Position numbers and translations under genes: made by a program. Below are positions 9,224 through 17,428 of a stretch of DNA of 64,000 nt, piece by piece. This DNA comes from Rhodococcus opacus (GTDB taxonomy: Bacteria > Actinomycetota > Actinomycetes > Mycobacteriales > Mycobacteriaceae): NCBI RefSeq assembly GCF_012396235.1, contig NZ_JAAXPA010000005.1:1-64000 (forward strand), read 5' to 3'. Under the pieces are notes generated by a model that saw only the letters and a program-made list of their open reading frames with translations, made no database searches and had not been told where the DNA came from. Numbering within the stretch: position 1 is the first letter of the stretch; each line of letters opens with the position of its first letter.

Positions 9224-9351
9224 GGACGGCGACCCCCGCGGCGCCAACACCGCGTCAGGATCGCGGCCCGCGGAGTCATGGTGCCGTCAAGAACGGCCGC
9301 GACCTCGCGTGTCGGGGGTAGATCTGGAACTGAATCCCCGAGGAGGTTCCG

Positions 9352-9741
9352 ATGACGCTTCATCTTCCCCACCGGTTCGTGCACGAGCAGCCACGGCAGA
9401 ACACGGTGCTCGACCTCTCGGCACTCGGCACGGATAACTCGAGCATCGAGGACGCGCTGCGTGCGGTGATGGAGCAGCCGCAACTGCGGCTGATCGGTTT
9501 CCGCTGCTCTGCCGGTTCCGGGGCCATCGACGACGCGATCGGGCTGATGGAACAGGTCCGGCGCGACTACGGGGTGATCCTGACGGAACTGGTCCTGCAG
9601 GACGACGATCGGGCCGATCTGAGGGAGGTCGTCGACGAGGCGCTGGACGAGGCCTGTGCCCGCAACCGGTATCCCCGCCCGAGCGTCGCGTTCACCGGGC
9701 GCCCGGCCGAGCCGGGTCTTCCCGCCTTGACGAAATCTTGA
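9352..9741 (+). CDS. Conserved-looking small protein of unknown function
   Basis: The 129-residue cytoplasmic product has a perfect ribosome site, AGGAGG, 5 nt before ATG 9352. It is acidic, with no membrane segment or signal peptide. The middle (RLIGFRCSAGSGAIDDAIGLMEQVRRDYGV) could form alternating strands and helices. I do not recognise a family. It is followed after 48 bp by the TetR gene but is probably transcribed separately, since the TetR promoter and operator lie between them. Confidence 0.65.
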   Translation: MTLHLPHRFVHEQPRQNTVLDLSALGTDNSSIEDALRAVMEQPQLRLIGFRCSAGSGAIDDAIGLMEQVRRDYGVILTELVLQDDDRADLREVVDEALDEACARNRYPRPSVAFTGRPAEPGLPALTKS

Positions 9742-9761
9742 CGCCCTCACCCCTTGCGTGC

Positions 9762-9801
9762 GGTTGAACGCGCGTTTAGTGTATTAAACATGCGTTCAAC
9801 C
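9762..9801. promoter_or_regulatory. TetR operator overlapping a leaderless start
   Basis: A perfect 10-bp inverted repeat, GGTTGAACGC (9762-9771) and GCGTTCAACC (9792-9801), encloses a second inner dyad GTTTA...TAAAC (9774-9778, 9785-9789). The ATG of the TetR gene at 9790 lies within the right arm. A promoter TTGCGT (9754-9759)-17 bp-TAGTGT (9777-9782) would start RNA at about 9790, so the message would be leaderless. Binding here by the TetR protein would block its own promoter. Confidence 0.7.
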
Positions 9802-10491
9802 AGTGCTGGTTCCGAGGTCCCGCAACCCGATCTGACCACGCGCGCCCGAGTGCGCGACGCGGCCATCACGGTGTTCGGCAATCACGGCTTCAGCACCGGG
9901 GTACGGGCGATCGCCACCGCAGCCGGAGTGTCACCTGGTCTGGTGATCCACCATTTCGGTTCGAAGGACGGCCTGCGCGCCGAATGCGACGAGCACGTCC
10001 TGCGGATCATCCGGGAGCAGAAGACGGAGGCGATTTCGACGCCCGGGCCGGCGGGCGCAATGCACGCCCTCGCCGAGATCGAGCAGTACGCCCCGCTCGT
10101 CGCGTACATCGTGCGGAGTTTTCAGGCGGGCGGAGGCCTCGGCGAATCCCTCTTCGAGCACATGGTGGAGGACACCGAGCAGTATCTCGCGTTGGGAGTG
10201 GCAGCCGGAACTGTCCGGCCCAGCCGCAACCCGAAGGCGCGGGCGCGCTACCTCACCCTCTACAACGTGGGCGCCATGCTGCTCTACCTGCAGATGCGCG
10301 CCGACAAGGAAGCTCCGCTCGACTACGCCACGGCCATCCGCGACCTCGCCACCGACGTCACGCTGCCCGCCCTCGAGATGTACACCGAAGGCCTGCTGCC
10401 GGATTCGTCGACGCTCGAGGCGTACCTGGCCACCGAAGACGGTGCCGCGCAGGCGGCGGCTCCCGCAGAACATACCGACTCCCCGAACTAG
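9790..10491 (+). CDS. TetR/AcrR family transcriptional regulator
   Basis: The 233-residue product has a TetR N-terminal helix-turn-helix: [20 protein letters not shown], then [25 protein letters not shown]. The C-terminal helical domain should bind a small ligand. ATG 9790 is chosen over TTG 9754 because it follows the predicted transcription start and matches the family's usual N-terminus. It lies 8 bp before an ABC exporter ATPase gene whose ribosome site overlaps this stop codon. The three genes therefore form an operon in which the regulator likely controls drug or ionophore export. A dyad operator overlaps its start. Confidence 0.9.
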   Translation: MRSTSAGSEVPQPDLTTRARVRDAAITVFGNHGFSTGVRAIATAAGVSPGLVIHHFGSKDGLRAECDEHVLRIIREQKTEAISTPGPAGAMHALAEIEQYAPLVAYIVRSFQAGGGLGESLFEHMVEDTEQYLALGVAAGTVRPSRNPKARARYLTLYNVGAMLLYLQMRADKEAPLDYATAIRDLATDVTLPALEMYTEGLLPDSSTLEAYLATEDGAAQAAAPAEHTDSPN

Positions 10492-10499
10492 GAGCAGCT

Positions 10500-11426
10500 A
10501 TGAGTGCGATCATCGAAGTGCGCAACCTGGTGAAGACGTTCGGACGAACCCGGGCGTTGGACGGACTCGACCTCGAGGTCGGCGAAGGGGAGGTGCACGG
10601 GTTCCTCGGGCCGAACGGCGCCGGAAAATCCACCACCATCCGCGTCCTCCTCGGCAGCCTCCATTCCGACAGCGGTGAGGCGGCCGTCTTCGGACGCGAT
10701 CCCTGGCGCGATGCCGTCGCCCTGCATCTCGAGATGGCGTACGTCCCGGGCGACGTGACGCTGTGGCCGTCGTTGTCCGGCGGCGAGACCATCGACCTCC
10801 TCGCCCGGATGCGCGGCGGGCTGGACGAAACCCGCAAACAGGAGTTGATCGAGCGTTTCGACCTCGACCCTCGGAAGAAAGGCCGCGCGTACTCGAAGGG
10901 CAATCGTCAGAAGGTGGCGTTGGTGTCGGCGTTCTCCTCGAACGCGCGCCTGCTGCTGCTCGACGAACCCACGTCGGGCCTGGACCCGTTGATGGAACAG
11001 GTCTTCCGGGAATGCGTCGCCGAGGCCCGCGACCGCGGGGTGACGGTGCTGCTGTCCAGCCACATCCTGTCCGAGGTGGAGGCGCTGTGTGAGCGGGTCA
11101 CCATCATCAGGTCGGGACGTACGGTCGAATCCGGGACACTGGCGTCGATGCGGCATCTCAGCCGTACGTCGATCACTGCCGAACTTCTCGGTGACCCCGG
11201 CGATCTGAGCCGCATCGACGGCGTGGCGGACATCGAGTTCGACGGGTCGACGCTGCACTGCCAGGTCGACAGCGAACATCTCGGCGAGCTCATCCGGGTG
11301 CTCGGCGACACCGGAGTACGCAGCCTCGTCAGTCAGCCGCCGACCCTCGAAGAACTCTTCCTGCGGCACTACGAGATCGACGACGGTACGACGTCGTCCG
11401 ACACGGTGGAGAAGGTGCGGGCATGA
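10500..11426 (+). CDS. ABC exporter ATP-binding protein
   Basis: The 308-residue ATPase has Walker [10 protein letters not shown] at 37-45, a variant signature SKGNRQK at 132-138 in place of LSGGQ, and Walker B LLLLDEP at 151-157, followed by TSGLDP and a switch His in SSHILSEVE. The SKGN form is typical of DrrA/TnrB2-like exporters. The C-terminal 90 residues are the extra domain of such drug exporters. ATG 10500 follows AGGAG. Its last 4 bases (ATGA) overlap the permease start, so the two proteins are translationally coupled and form one membrane complex. The probable substrate is a polyether, macrolide or other lipophilic toxin, by inference. Confidence 0.92.
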   Translation: MSAIIEVRNLVKTFGRTRALDGLDLEVGEGEVHGFLGPNGAGKSTTIRVLLGSLHSDSGEAAVFGRDPWRDAVALHLEMAYVPGDVTLWPSLSGGETIDLLARMRGGLDETRKQELIERFDLDPRKKGRAYSKGNRQKVALVSAFSSNARLLLLDEPTSGLDPLMEQVFRECVAEARDRGVTVLLSSHILSEVEALCERVTIIRSGRTVESGTLASMRHLSRTSITAELLGDPGDLSRIDGVADIEFDGSTLHCQVDSEHLGELIRVLGDTGVRSLVSQPPTLEELFLRHYEIDDGTTSSDTVEKVRA

Positions 11427-13060
11427 GTACCGCCACGGTGTCCCGGTACCGGCCCGTGGAGCCGGCGCCGGTGTCTTCCTCGGATTTCACGGGGACACGG
11501 CACTTTCTGCGGTTGTTCCTGCGCCGGGATCGGATCGCGCTGCCGCTGTGGATCCTGATCTTCGCGTTCGCGCCCGCGCTGTACGTCGCGAGCATCGCCG
11601 ACATCTACACCTCCGACGCTCAGCTGGCGGAGTTCGCGGCCACCACGGCGGCCAGCCCCGCGCAGATCGCCATGTACGGCCCGATCTTCAACTCCAGCCT
11701 CGGCTCGGTGGGGGTCTGGAAGGCCGGTATCTACTACACGCTGATCGGGCTGGTGGTGATTTTGACGGTCATCCGGCACACCCGCGCGGAGGAGGAGACC
11801 GGCCGGGCGGAGCTTCTCGACTCGACCTCCGTCGGACGGTACTCGGGCCTGACCGCGGCGCTGCTCCTCGCCGGCGGCGCCTCCGTCGTCACCGGGATTC
11901 TCTGTGCGGCAGCGTTGCTCGCCCGGGACCTTCCGGTGGGCGGCTCGGTCGCGTTCGGGACGTCACTGGCCTGCTCCGGTCTGGTGTTCACGGCGGTCGC
12001 AGCCGTTGCGGCGCAGGTGAGTACCGGCGCCCGCGTCGCGCGCGGCGTCGCGTTGACGGTGCTCGGGGTCGCGTTCGCGTTGCGCGCGGTCGGTGACGCC
12101 GGGTCCGGCACCCTGTCGTGGTTGTCACCGCTCGGCTGGGACCTGCAGATCCGTCCGTATGCCGACGAACGCTGGTGGGTGGTCGTCCCCAGCCTTGTCA
12201 CGGCAGTCGTACTCACCTGGGCGGCATACGCTCTCCTGCGCCGACGCGATGTCGGCGCCGGCCTGATCGCCGAACGCCCCGGCCCCACGGACGCGTCGCC
12301 GGCGCTCGCCGGAACTCTGGGACTGGCGTGGCGGATGCACCGCGGCACGCTCGCGGCCTGGACCGCCGGGCTCGGACTGTACGGCCTGCTGATCGGCAGC
12401 GCCGCGAAGGGGATCGGTGGCCAGGTCGGCGACAGCCAGACGATCCGGGACATCATCACGCGGATGGGCGGTTCGCAGTCGCTGGAGGAATCGTTCATCG
12501 GTTACGCGTTCACGATGCTCGCGGTCGCCGCCGCGGCCTACGCGATCTCCGCGTCGTTGCGGCTGTATTCCGAGGAGAACGCCCAGCGCCTCGAACCCGT
12601 GACGGCCGGTTCCGTCGGCCGCGTCCGGTGGGCGTCGAGCCACATCCTGTTCGCGTTGCTCGGGCCTGCGGTCGCGATGATCGTGGCCGGAGTGGCCGCC
12701 GGACTCACATACGGCGCATCCATCGGCGACGTGGGGGGAGCCCTGCCCGACGTGATCGGGGCGGCGCTCGTGCAGCTTCCCGCGATCTGGATGCTCGCCG
12801 GAGTGACGGTCCTGCTGTTCGGTGTGGTCCCGCGGTTCACGCCGGTGGCGTGGGGCGTGCTCGTCGCGTTCCTCCTGATCTTCATGGTCGGGTCGATCGC
12901 GCAGTTCCCGCAGACGGTGCTGAATCTGGAGCCGTTCAGCCACGCCCCGAAGCTGCCGGGCGGGCAGTTCGAGGCGACGCCGATCGTGTGGCTGCTCCTG
13001 ATCACGGTCGTGCTGATCGGGGTGGGCGTCGCGGCGTTCCGGCGGCGCGACCTACGGTGA
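11423..13060 (+). CDS. ABC-2 type exporter permease (TnrB3-like)
   Basis: The 545-residue membrane protein has about twelve hydrophobic segments in two similar halves. Each half has a cytoplasmic entry helix ([32 protein letters not shown]) and a charged loop with [16 protein letters not shown] or [14 protein letters not shown]. This duplicated layout is that of the tetronasin-resistance TnrB3/antibiotic ABC transporter permease family. It overlaps the ATPase gene by 4 bp and forms the membrane channel for it. Regulation is presumably by the TetR gene at the head of the operon. Confidence 0.9.
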   Translation: MSTATVSRYRPVEPAPVSSSDFTGTRHFLRLFLRRDRIALPLWILIFAFAPALYVASIADIYTSDAQLAEFAATTAASPAQIAMYGPIFNSSLGSVGVWKAGIYYTLIGLVVILTVIRHTRAEEETGRAELLDSTSVGRYSGLTAALLLAGGASVVTGILCAAALLARDLPVGGSVAFGTSLACSGLVFTAVAAVAAQVSTGARVARGVALTVLGVAFALRAVGDAGSGTLSWLSPLGWDLQIRPYADERWWVVVPSLVTAVVLTWAAYALLRRRDVGAGLIAERPGPTDASPALAGTLGLAWRMHRGTLAAWTAGLGLYGLLIGSAAKGIGGQVGDSQTIRDIITRMGGSQSLEESFIGYAFTMLAVAAAAYAISASLRLYSEENAQRLEPVTAGSVGRVRWASSHILFALLGPAVAMIVAGVAAGLTYGASIGDVGGALPDVIGAALVQLPAIWMLAGVTVLLFGVVPRFTPVAWGVLVAFLLIFMVGSIAQFPQTVLNLEPFSHAPKLPGGQFEATPIVWLLLITVVLIGVGVAAFRRRDLR

Positions 13061-13067
13061 GCGCCGG

Positions 13068-13107
13068 CCGGTGTGCACACTGAAGGCATGGCACGTGTGC
13101 ACACCGG
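13068..13107. promoter_or_regulatory. Perfect 13-bp inverted repeat around the IclR start
   Basis: CCGGTGTGCACAC (13068-13080) and GTGTGCACACCGG (13095-13107) form a perfect inverted repeat with a 14-bp spacer. Each arm itself holds the 10-bp palindrome GTGTGCACAC. The start codon of the IclR gene (13088) lies in the spacer. It is very probably the autoregulatory site of the IclR protein. Confidence 0.7.
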
Positions 13108-13840
13108 TGAGTCCGTCCTGGCCCGGACGGTGCGGATAGTCGAATCGTTCCGTTCGGACGATTCGTTGCTCACGGTGTCCGAGATCGCGCGACGGTCGGG
13201 TCTCCACATCTCCACGACGTCGCGGTTGATCGACGAACTGGTGGGGTGCGGCTGGCTCGAGCGTGAGGAACGCAAGGTGCGGATCGGGGTCCGCCTGTGG
13301 GAGGTCGCGTCGCGGGCGTCCCCGACTCTCGGGCTCAGGGAAGCGGCGATGCCGTTCATGGAGGACCTGCACGCCGTCGTCGGGCAGCACACCCAGCTCG
13401 GTGTCCTCGAAGGTGACGAGGTGTTGTTCATCGAGCGGCTCACGGCACCGGGTGCCGTGGTCAATTACACGCGCATCGCGGGCCGGATGCCGCTCCACGT
13501 GTCTTCGTCCGGGCTGGTCCTGCTCGCGCACGGACCGTCGGAGCTTCAGGAGCGCATCCTGAACGAGCCGTTGAAGGTGTACACCGACAACACGATTCGC
13601 ACTGCACGGCAGCTGCGAGGAGTCCTGGCCGACGTGCGTCGGCACGGCTACATCCTCTGCGCCGGCCACCTCTACCCGGACACCACGGGCGTCGCGGTCC
13701 CGGTGCGGGACGGCCACGGCAAGGTGGTCGCCGCGCTGTCGGTCATCGTGCCGAACGACGAGAAGGCGTACGCGCAGATCCCCGTACTTCAGGCGGCGGC
13801 GAAGGGCATCACCCGCGTGATGGCGGCGGCGCCGCAATGA
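13088..13840 (+). CDS. IclR family transcriptional regulator
   Basis: The 250-residue product has an N-terminal winged helix (SLLTVSEIARRSGLHISTTSRLIDELVGCGWLE) and an IclR ligand-binding domain (REAAMPFMEDLHAVVGQHTQLGVLEG; CAGHLYPDTTGVAVPVRD). IclR proteins usually sense an aromatic or organic acid. ATG 13088 fits better than GTG 13073 because the dyad operator surrounds it. The protein closely resembles the second IclR at 54114, sharing REAAMPFMED, QHTQLG and SSGLVL, so the two are paralogues. The nearest downstream target on this strand is the P450/reductase pair at 14304, which makes it a candidate regulator of that pair. Confidence 0.9.
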   Translation: MARVHTGESVLARTVRIVESFRSDDSLLTVSEIARRSGLHISTTSRLIDELVGCGWLEREERKVRIGVRLWEVASRASPTLGLREAAMPFMEDLHAVVGQHTQLGVLEGDEVLFIERLTAPGAVVNYTRIAGRMPLHVSSSGLVLLAHGPSELQERILNEPLKVYTDNTIRTARQLRGVLADVRRHGYILCAGHLYPDTTGVAVPVRDGHGKVVAALSVIVPNDEKAYAQIPVLQAAAKGITRVMAAAPQ

Positions 13841-13995
13841 GGCATGCCCAGGTGGCAGACGCCCACGGATTTGCCGGAATCCGGCGCAATTGCGCGGGCG
13901 GCTGACCAATGTCTGTGAGGCTGTGCGCGGTGGACTATCCGCCCCGGCCGTGCCACGGTGGAATCGGAACCACTTCTCCCAGAAAGCGCAGCATC

Positions 13996-14148
13996 ATGGA
14001 AAGCACCTCGCAACCCAGCCCCCGGGAATGCCCGGACTGCCACGCGCTCACCGCGGACCTCGAGGCACACAAACTCTGGCACTCCCGGCTCGTCCACGAC
14101 ATCGCCACTGCCGTCGACAAGGACATCAGCCGGAGGGCGCACACCTGA
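13996..14148 (+). CDS. Small putative zinc-binding protein (50 aa)
   Basis: ATG 13996 opens a 50-residue protein containing ECPDC, then AHKLWHSRLVHDIATAVDKDI. A Cys-x2-Cys pair followed by two histidines four residues apart is a plausible single zinc site, and the second half is an amphipathic helix. I recall similar tiny proteins in Rhodococcus and Mycobacterium but know no role. It lies between the IclR and the P450 operon. A chance frame is possible, but the codon use and motif argue for a real gene. Confidence 0.55.
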   Translation: MESTSQPSPRECPDCHALTADLEAHKLWHSRLVHDIATAVDKDISRRAHT

Positions 14149-14224
14149 TAACTCAGCCTCGGCGGCGTCCGGGCGGGCAGCGAACAGCTTCCGCCCAGTT
14201 GAGTGACCCCGGTAACATCCCGAC

Positions 14225-14239
14225 TTTCAACTATTGAAA
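14225..14239. promoter_or_regulatory. Dyad TTTCAA-N3-TTGAAA upstream of the reductase/P450 pair
   Basis: A 6-3-6 inverted repeat lies 64 bp upstream of the reductase ATG in an otherwise GC-rich intergenic stretch. The A/T-rich odd-centred form suits an IclR or MarR-type operator. The binding protein is inferred, not seen. Confidence 0.4.
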
Positions 14240-14303
14240 ATGATCTGGCGGCTCACCCCCGGCTCGGAAGATCCTCGAACAAACGCGAGATCGAGGAGTC
14301 GAG

Positions 14304-15281
14304 ATGCCACAGAACCCGGTTTCTTCCGGTGCGCCAGCAGACGCGGCGCTGCGAGTTGTCGCCAAAGAGCTTGTCGCGGACGGTGTTGTCGCACTGACCC
14401 TGCGCCACCCCGACGGGCGGCGCCTGCCGGACTGGGCACCGGGGGCCCATATCGACCTGCTGCTCCCGAACGGGCTGACGCGGCAGTACTCGCTGTGCGG
14501 CGACCGGTGGGACGCGTACAGCTACCGCGTCGGGGTGCTGCGGGAACCGGCGGGCCGGGGCGGGTCGGCGTACGTCCACGACGTACTCGCGGAGGGTGAT
14601 CTCGTCGGGGTCGGCGGTCCGCGCAACAACTTCCCGCTCGTCCCCGCACCGAGGTACCTGTTCATCGCCGGTGGTATCGGGATCACCCCGCTGTTGCCGA
14701 TGGTCCGCCAGGCGGAGCTGATGGGCATCGACTGGCAGCTTCTGTACGGCGGCCGCACCCGCACGTCCATGGCGTTCCGGGACGAACTCGCCACCTACGG
14801 CGACCGGGTGTCCGTCGTGCCGCGGGACGAGCAGGGCCACCTCGACCTGTCGGCGCATCTCGCCGCTGCCGCCGCCGGCGACGACACGAAGGTCTACGTG
14901 TGCGGGCCCGGGCCACTGCTCTCCGCCGTCGAAAAGTGTTGCGCGGACAGGCCAGTCGGCACGCTGAGGACCGAACGATTCGTCCCGAAGGACCATGGCG
15001 AGCCGCTGCGCGACGAACCGTTCGAGGTCGAACTCGCGCGCTCCGGCCTCGCGGTGACGGTGACACCCGGCGCCAGCGTCCTCGACGCCGTGCAGGCGGC
15101 CGGGGTCAACATCCTGTCCTCGTGCCGCGAGGGCACGTGCGGGACCTGTGAGACCACCGTCCTCGCCGGCACCCCCGACCACCGCGATTCCGTCCTCGAC
15201 GACGAGGAGCGGTCCGCCGGCGACTGCATGCTCATCTGCGTCTCCCGGTCCTGCTCCGACCGCCTCGTGCTCGACCTCTGA
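14304..15281 (+). CDS. pbdB: P450 reductase, phthalate-dioxygenase-reductase (VanB) type
   Basis: The 325-residue protein passes electrons from NADH through flavin to a C-terminal plant-type [2Fe-2S] cluster. The flavin motif RQYSLCG is at 60-66, the NAD-binding GGIGITPLLPM at 123-133, and the cluster cysteines are 274, 279, 282 and 312 (C-x4-C-x2-C-x29-C). The order FMN-NAD-ferredoxin is that of VanB/PDR proteins. ATG 14304 follows a GAGG-like site. It lies 24 bp before a CYP199A-type P450, so it is almost certainly that enzyme's redox partner. I recall a para-methoxybenzoate demethylase pair named PbdA/PbdB in R. jostii; the symbol rests on that memory and the context. Confidence 0.85.
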   Translation: MPQNPVSSGAPADAALRVVAKELVADGVVALTLRHPDGRRLPDWAPGAHIDLLLPNGLTRQYSLCGDRWDAYSYRVGVLREPAGRGGSAYVHDVLAEGDLVGVGGPRNNFPLVPAPRYLFIAGGIGITPLLPMVRQAELMGIDWQLLYGGRTRTSMAFRDELATYGDRVSVVPRDEQGHLDLSAHLAAAAAGDDTKVYVCGPGPLLSAVEKCCADRPVGTLRTERFVPKDHGEPLRDEPFEVELARSGLAVTVTPGASVLDAVQAAGVNILSSCREGTCGTCETTVLAGTPDHRDSVLDDEERSAGDCMLICVSRSCSDRLVLDL

Positions 15282-15305
15282 CACCCCCACCCGAAGGGAC
15301 ACACC

Positions 15306-16514
15306 GTGACGATGTTCGCCCCCGCTCCCGCGTTGCCCGTCAGCGACGCCGACCCGTTCGCCCTCGACGTCCTGCAGGACCCGTTACCGTTCCAGGCCGA
15401 CCTGCGGGACGCCGGACCAGTCGTGTACCTGCGGCGATACGACGTCTTTGCGCTGGGGCGCTACGAGCAGGTCCATGCCGCGCTGACCGACTGGCAGTCG
15501 TTCCAATCCGCTGCCGGGGTAGGCCTGAGCAATTTCCGGGACGAAACGCCGTGGCGTCCCCCGAGTGTCCTGCTCGAGGCCGACCCGCCGCACCACGACG
15601 CTCCGCGGGCGGTGCTGAGCAAGATTCTGGGCCCCCGCGCGCTGCAGAAACTGCGGGCAGCGTGGATCCAGGACGCGGAGGCCCTCGTCGACCAGTTACT
15701 CGCGAACACAACCGAATTCGACGCGGTCACCGCCCTCGCCGCCGCGTTCCCGCTGCGGGTCTTCCCGGACGCCGTCGGCATTCCCGATGCCGGACGCGAG
15801 AACCTGCTGCCGTACGGGGACCACGCATTCAACAGTTTCGGTCCTGTCAACAGTCTGGTGGAGAAGGGGGCGCCGCGGGTGGCCGAACTGGTGGGCTGGG
15901 TCAACGCGCAATGCGCTCGCAACGCGCTCACCGGCGACGGGTTCGGCGCGCAGATCTGGGCGGCGGCGGACCGCGGCGACATCACGTACGAGCAGGCGCC
16001 GCTCGTCGTGCGCTCGCTGCTGACGGCGGGGGTGGACACCACGGTCAACGGGCTCGCGGCCGTGCTCTACGCGTTCGCGACGCATCCGGACCAGTGGGCG
16101 AGGCTGCGGGAGAACCGCACGCTGGCCCGGACCGCATTCGACGAGGCGGTCCGGTGGGAGTCGCCGGTCCAGACGTTCTTCCGCACCGCCACCCGCGACA
16201 CCGAGATCGGCGGCACGACCATCCCGGACGGCAAGAAGATCCTGATGTTTCTCGGCGCCGCGAATCGGGACCCTCGCAGGTGGGAGAACCCGGACGCGTT
16301 CGACCTGGGCCGCAACCCGTCCGGGCACGTGGGGTACGGGATGGGAATTCACCAGTGCGTCGGCCAGCACGTCGCCCGGCTCGAATCGGAGGCACTGCTG
16401 ACGGCACTGGCATCCCGAGTGGACTCGCTGGAGCTCGCCGGGCCGGTGCACCGACACCTCAACAACACGTTGCGGTCCTGGGAATCCGTGCCGGTCACGG
16501 TGCGGTTGGCGTAG
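15306..16514 (+). CDS. pbdA: Cytochrome P450 of the CYP199A type, likely para-methoxybenzoate O-demethylase
   Basis: The 402-residue heme monooxygenase has the oxygen-binding helix AGVDTT (241-246), ExxR (E280-R283) and the heme loop GYGMGIHQCVGQ with ligand Cys351. Across its length it closely follows CYP199A4 as I remember it, including the TPWRPPS segment, where Arg84 and Ser87 match residues that bind the substrate carboxylate, and Ser237 before the I-helix. One substrate-pocket Ser is Thr (240). CYP199A enzymes oxidatively demethylate 4-methoxybenzoate and related para-substituted benzoates. It is co-transcribed with the reductase just upstream and ends before two strong hairpins. The exact substrate is inference. 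Confidence 0.87.
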   Translation: MTMFAPAPALPVSDADPFALDVLQDPLPFQADLRDAGPVVYLRRYDVFALGRYEQVHAALTDWQSFQSAAGVGLSNFRDETPWRPPSVLLEADPPHHDAPRAVLSKILGPRALQKLRAAWIQDAEALVDQLLANTTEFDAVTALAAAFPLRVFPDAVGIPDAGRENLLPYGDHAFNSFGPVNSLVEKGAPRVAELVGWVNAQCARNALTGDGFGAQIWAAADRGDITYEQAPLVVRSLLTAGVDTTVNGLAAVLYAFATHPDQWARLRENRTLARTAFDEAVRWESPVQTFFRTATRDTEIGGTTIPDGKKILMFLGAANRDPRRWENPDAFDLGRNPSGHVGYGMGIHQCVGQHVARLESEALLTALASRVDSLELAGPVHRHLNNTLRSWESVPVTVRLA

Positions 16515-16524
16515 GCGAGACAAC

Positions 16525-16538
16525 CATACGTACGTATG
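16525..16538. repeat. Perfect 14-bp palindrome CATACGTACGTATG
   Basis: A fully symmetric A/T-rich 14-mer lies 11 bp after the P450 stop codon, between convergent genes. It has the look of a TetR-family operator, but no promoter is expected here. It may be a relic or simply part of the termination region. Confidence 0.4.
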
Positions 16539-16542
16539 TATT

Positions 16543-16561
16543 GACCGTCGCACCGACGGTC
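16543..16561 (+). terminator. Hairpin after the P450 gene
   Basis: GACCGTCG (16543-16550) pairs perfectly with CGACGGTC (16554-16561) around a CAC loop. It follows the reductase/P450 operon directly. Confidence 0.6.
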
Positions 16562-16574
16562 CCGCCGACACGAT

Positions 16575-16620
16575 GCTCCCCCCGGCCGCCGCGGTGATCA
16601 CCGCGGCGGACGGGGGGAGC
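16575..16620. terminator. Long bidirectional hairpin between P450 and GntR genes
   Basis: The two 23-bp halves (16575-16597 and 16598-16620) are reverse complements with one mismatch. They can form a very stable stem centred on TGATCA. It lies 7 bp beyond the GntR stop codon and serves both convergent genes. Confidence 0.75.
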
Positions 16621-16626
16621 AGCTGG

Positions 16627-17310
16627 TTACGACGTGGCGGAGGTGGACTCGTCGATGTCGAAGAGTTCGCCGATCAGGCCGCCGAGGAATCGTCGGTGTT
16701 GTGACGATATTTCGGCGGCCGCTGCTTCGTCCCGGGCCGCGCACAGTGTGATCAGGTTGTCGTGGTGTTCGATGGCGTCCTGCCAGCCGCGGAGGCTGGA
16801 GAACTTGCGGTAGTAGATCCGGTGAATCTGCGGGTGCACCTGGTGCATGAGGCGCTTGAGCAGTGGGTTGCCGGCAGCGTCGACGATGACGCCGTGGAAG
16901 GTGTCGTCCGCAGCGAGGGCCGCACCGATGTTGTCGGTCTTGATCGCCTGCGCGAGGTCGTCGTTGGCGGTGCGCATCACGTCGATCATGTCGTCGGTGA
17001 GGTTGGGCACCCCCGTTTTCACGGCCAGCTGATCCAAGACCTCCATCACCGCCAGCGTCGCCTCGACATCGGCGCGGTTCAGCGGGGTGATCCGGGTGAA
17101 GGCGGCGGGTTTGGCCTCGACGAGTCCGGTGTCGATCAGCCGGGTCAGAGCCTCGCGCACCGGGGTGCGGCTCAGGCCCAGATGTTCGGCAAGCTCGCTG
17201 TCCTTGACCTTGGATCCGGGCGCGAGCTCACCGGTGACGATCGCGTCGCAGATCCGCTCGAACGCGACGTCGCTCATGCGGGGGCGCTCCACCGGATTAT
17301 CACGCAACAT
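16627..17310 (-). CDS. GntR family (FCD domain) transcriptional regulator
   Basis: The 227-residue product has a GntR winged helix (DAIVTGELAPGSKVKDSELAEHLGLSRTPVREALTRL) and a C-terminal all-helical FCD domain whose DTFH and H...H positions suit metal and organic-acid binding. ATG 17310 starts the family-like region; the longer frame to 17436 is unsupported. It is read in the same direction as the dicarboxylate symporter just upstream. A sequence over its own start (17304-17317) resembles the perfect palindrome in the symporter/aspA promoter region, so it likely regulates itself and those genes. The inducer is probably a C4-dicarboxylate or acidic amino acid, by context. Confidence 0.88.
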   Translation of the reverse strand: MLRDNPVERPRMSDVAFERICDAIVTGELAPGSKVKDSELAEHLGLSRTPVREALTRLIDTGLVEAKPAAFTRITPLNRADVEATLAVMEVLDQLAVKTGVPNLTDDMIDVMRTANDDLAQAIKTDNIGAALAADDTFHGVIVDAAGNPLLKRLMHQVHPQIHRIYYRKFSSLRGWQDAIEHHDNLITLCAARDEAAAAEISSQHRRFLGGLIGELFDIDESTSATS

Positions 17311-17317
17311 ACTGGAT
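17304..17317 (-). promoter_or_regulatory. Probable GntR autoregulatory site
   Basis: On the minus strand this reads ATCCAGTATGTTGC and overlaps the GntR start codon. It matches 11 of 14 bases of ATCCAATATATTGG in the symporter/aspA promoter region. The pair suggests one operator recognised by the GntR protein. Confidence 0.5.
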
Positions 17318-17428
17318 ACTGTACTCTGCACGCCGCACGCTCCCGGGGGCCGCGTGGGTGAGTGCCGGGCGCCTTGTCGCGACGATACCGAGTGTGTCTT
17401 CGTCGACTGTTCATGGTCCGGGCCCCGA

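Noticed and set aside
9984..10499. Long in-frame extension of the ABC ATPase back into the TetR gene
   Set aside because: It overlaps a good TetR gene in another frame, and the ATPase has a proper start at 10500 with AGGAG.
16525..16538. Palindrome CATACGTACGTATG as a working TetR operator
   Set aside because: It lies between convergent genes where no promoter is expected, so I list it only as a repeat.
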